NCBI GenBank assembly: GCA_049512335.1 | Contig: JBEKXE010000193.1 | Span: 1-7,468 of the forward strand | Source of the DNA: Lustribacter sp049512335 | GTDB taxonomy: Bacteria > Vulcanimicrobiota > Vulcanimicrobiia > Vulcanimicrobiales > Vulcanimicrobiaceae | Reading direction: 5' to 3' | DNA length: 7,468 nucleotides | Shown here: piece by piece, positions 6,089 through 7,468 of the stretch | Layout: every line of letters begins with the position of its first letter | How positions within the stretch are numbered: position 1 is the first letter of the stretch | Program-made: the position numbers and the translations under genes | Notes under the pieces: model-generated | Database searches by the model: none | The model's input: only the letters and a program-made list of their open reading frames with translations | Told to the model about the DNA's origin: nothing

Positions 6089-6270
6089 CTACCAGCGGCG
6101 GGCAGCGTACTCGCGGTCGAGCATGCCGTAGTGGGCGAGGTCCTCGAACGAACCGTCCGGTGCACGGAAGCCCTCGCGATAGGCGCCTTCCAGCACCAAC
6201 CCGTGCCGTTCGTATAACGCGCGCGCACGCGCATTGGCTGCGGTGACGTACAAGAACGTCTTGTGCGCGG
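6089..6270 (-). pseudogene. GNAT N-acetyltransferase, C-terminal remnant
   Basis: The minus strand encodes about 60 residues that look like the end of a GNAT acetyltransferase: HKTFLYVTAANARARALYER, then HGLVLEGAYREGFRAPDG and an FEDLAHYGML end, stopping at TAG 6091-6089. This covers the motif-B region (N-x-R-A-x-x-L-Y-E) only. The upstream in-frame sequence, up to ATG 6313 or a start near 6388, is Ser/Pro/Arg-rich and unlike GNAT. The acetyl-CoA-binding motif A (Q/R-x-x-G-x-G/A) is not found in any minus-strand frame upstream. About 100 residues of a normal 160-180-residue enzyme are missing, so the protein should be inactive. It stops 21 nt before the aldo/keto reductase ATG and was probably once part of that operon. 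A short translated protein from ATG 6313 cannot be excluded, but no ribosome site precedes it. Confidence 0.65.
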
Positions 6271-6350
6271 ACCGCTCCTCGGGCGTTCGACCGAACCGGG
6301 CACGGCGCGTCATCGGCGGTGACGGGGCGTTCGGTGAAGAAGGGCTGGGC

Positions 6351-6725
6351 GTGCATCCGCTACTGCTCGCCGCCGCGCTTGCCGTCACCGTGCAATCGGG
6401 GACGCCGCAAACCGCCCGCGCGTGGGTCGCGGCGCGCGCGGACCGCTACGAAACCCACTTCGACGGCGCGCTGGTCGTAAAGGCCGCGACGGGCGTCGCC
6501 AAGGTGCGCTTTCGCTGCATCACGCGCGGTTGCGAGTTCCCGCCGTCCGATCAGCCCGACAACGTCGTGCGCGTCGATGCCGCCGCGTACGACGTGGTGC
6601 CGAAGAAAGGGCTGGCCTCGATCAAGCTCATCGTGTGGACCGTTACGCCCGAGAACGTCGTCGTCGTCGCGCAACCAGCCGGCCGGCCCGGCCCGCAAGT
6701 ACGCTTCTTGCTCGACGAGCGCTAG
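6351..6725 (+). CDS. Small exported protein of unknown function (124 residues)
   Basis: I do not recognise this protein. From GTG 6351 it begins MHPLLLAAALAVTVQSG, a hydrophobic segment like a signal peptide though lacking the usual basic residues, with possible cleavage near QTARA. The mature part of about 100 residues has alternating hydrophobic and polar stretches suggesting beta strands (ALVVKAATGVAKVRF, SIKLIVWTV, NVVVVAQPA). It has two cysteines six residues apart in RCITRGCEFPPS that could form a disulfide. It ends in a beta-like QVRFLLDER. GTG 6351 is preferred because AAGGG (6340-6344) lies 6 nt upstream and the signal-like stretch then becomes N-terminal. The open frame extends back to a TTG at 6234, but that part overlaps the GNAT remnant and reads as antisense noise. 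Its stop TAG overlaps the stop of the convergent binding-protein gene. Coding status rests on composition and ORF context only. Confidence 0.6.
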   Translation: MHPLLLAAALAVTVQSGTPQTARAWVAARADRYETHFDGALVVKAATGVAKVRFRCITRGCEFPPSDQPDNVVRVDAAAYDVVPKKGLASIKLIVWTVTPENVVVVAQPAGRPGPQVRFLLDER

Positions 6726-7468
6726 GCGCGCGAGCCCTTGGCGAGCGGGAAGCCCGGCGCCAGCAGACCGCTCACGTCGAAGCCCTTGGTGATGATCCCG
6801 TACTTCAAGGCGAAGTCGAGCGGTGCCTGAAGGTCGGCGAGCGTCACCGACTCGGCCGAAATCGAGCGGATGGCATGGGCCACCTGCGCCGGTTCTTGAC
6901 CCGTGAAGGATGCGACCAGGTCGACGGTCTCCGCCTGATGTGCGTTCGTATAATGCGCGGCTTCGGTCATCGCCGCGACGAAGCCGCTCACGATCGCCGG
7001 GTTCTTGGTGATGTAGTCCTCGTTGGCAACCCAGCACGACAACAGAAAGTGCGGCGCGATCGCATCGAGCGGCTTGCCGAAGACGCGGAATTTTCCGGTG
7101 TCGAGTGCGACGGTCACGAACGGCGTCTTGAAGACGGCGGCATCGATGCGGCCGGTGTCGAGCGCACTGAGCTGTTCGGTCGGCTTCAGCTCGACCGGGC
7201 GCACCGAATTGCCGTCGCCGCCGTGCTGCGTGACCCAGGCCTGGGTCGCCACCGAGTAGACGTCCTTGATCGCATCGACGCCAAGGATCTTGCCGTTGAG
7301 ATCGCGGGCCGTCTTGAGCGGCGAGTCCTTCTTCACCAGCAGCAGCGAGTCGGCGTGATCGCTCGAGTAGTAGGACGCCGGTGCGATCATGCGCAGGGGT
7401 AATCCGCGCCCGTAGGCCGCGAACACCGGGAACAGGCTGCCCGAACCGGCGTCGGCGGCGCCGCCGAC
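6722..7468 (-). CDS. ABC transporter substrate-binding protein, SsuA/THI5-like, N-terminus beyond the window
   Basis: This is the C-terminal 248 residues of a second periplasmic binding protein of the nitrate/sulfonate/taurine class. The frame stays open to the last base, so the signal peptide and first strands are outside. The GTG at 7426 is internal, because upstream residues VGGAADAGSGSLFPV match the family's G-x-x-D-x-G segment. Further marks are SLLLVKKDSPLKTARDLNGK, LDTGRIDAAVFKTPF (the ligand-cleft crossing segment), PHFLLSCWVANEDYI, and LDFALKYGII at the end. Similarity to the protein at 2658-3587 is visible across the whole length, but the two are clearly diverged, so they probably bind different ligands. 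The stop TAG (6724-6722) shares CTAG with the stop of the convergent gene at 6351-6725. Partner permease and ATPase genes may lie beyond the window edge. Confidence 0.88.
   Translation of the reverse strand, partial: VGGAADAGSGSLFPVFAAYGRGLPLRMIAPASYYSSDHADSLLLVKKDSPLKTARDLNGKILGVDAIKDVYSVATQAWVTQHGGDGNSVRPVELKPTEQLSALDTGRIDAAVFKTPFVTVALDTGKFRVFGKPLDAIAPHFLLSCWVANEDYITKNPAIVSGFVAAMTEAAHYTNAHQAETVDLVASFTGQEPAQVAHAIRSISAESVTLADLQAPLDFALKYGIITKGFDVSGLLAPGFPLAKGSRA

Noticed and set aside
5226..6356. 376-codon minus-strand frame overlapping the aldo/keto reductase and GNAT remnant
   Set aside because: Out-of-phase shadow of the AKR gene, Arg/Ala-rich with no recognisable motifs, while the AKR frame has the full catalytic tetrad.
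6422..7402. 326-codon plus-strand frame across the second binding protein and the small exported gene
   Set aside because: Antisense or out of phase to genes with clear protein features; Arg-rich composition without motifs.
1..7468. CRISPR array, tRNA/rRNA, insertion sequence, attachment site or origin
   Set aside because: No regularly spaced repeats, cloverleaf-like segments, transposase motifs, terminal inverted repeats or DnaA-box clusters were seen by eye on either strand.

Overview
The window is a compact stretch of high-GC bacterial chromosome, roughly two thirds G+C by eye. Codon third positions are G/C-rich, intergenic gaps are short, and long spurious ORFs run antisense to real genes. 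No rRNA, tRNA, CRISPR array, phage gene or transposase is visible. The gene mix (flavin-dependent monooxygenase, extradiol dioxygenase, SsuA/THI5-type solute-binding proteins, aldo/keto reductase) fits a free-living soil-type heterotroph. The lineage cannot be fixed from this sequence. A candidate phylum such as Eremiobacterota/Vulcanimicrobiota is a guess from general resemblance only.

Layout. Positions 1-1443 (+) hold the C-terminal part of a medium-chain dehydrogenase, followed 11 nt later by a serine hydrolase of the beta-lactamase/transpeptidase-like family. Positions 1444-1576 are the longest gene-free gap. They contain a self-complementary element ending in a run of seven T, acting as a terminator of the upstream pair, an attenuating leader of the next operon, or both. 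Positions 1577-3587 (+) are a two-gene unit: an LLM-class (RutA/SfnG-like) monooxygenase overlapping by 14 nt a periplasmic binding protein with a twin-arginine-type signal. Converging on it, 6067-3603 (-) is a row of aldo/keto reductase, 3-methyladenine DNA glycosylase I and a LigB-type extradiol dioxygenase. Just upstream of that row (6089-about 6270, -) lies the C-terminal remnant of a GNAT acetyltransferase. Positions 6351-6725 (+) encode a small, probably exported protein I do not recognise. Its stop codon overlaps that of a second binding protein (6722-7468, -) that runs off the window.

How the genes may work together. The monooxygenase/binding-protein pair resembles scavenging or catabolic cassettes in which an organosulfur, organonitrogen or aromatic compound is captured outside and opened oxidatively inside. 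The neighbouring LigB-type dioxygenase and two reductases would suit such a pathway. The substrate is unknown, and no ABC permease, ATPase or flavin reductase lies in the window. The DNA glycosylase is probably an unrelated passenger.

The points most worth a second look are: the glycosylase, whose zinc-binding N-terminus is encoded in frame but has no ATG/GTG/TTG start; the dioxygenase, in which an expected iron-binding histidine appears to be glutamine; the structured element before the monooxygenase; the truncated GNAT; and the unknown exported protein. I found no clear evidence of a wholly new defence or mobile system.
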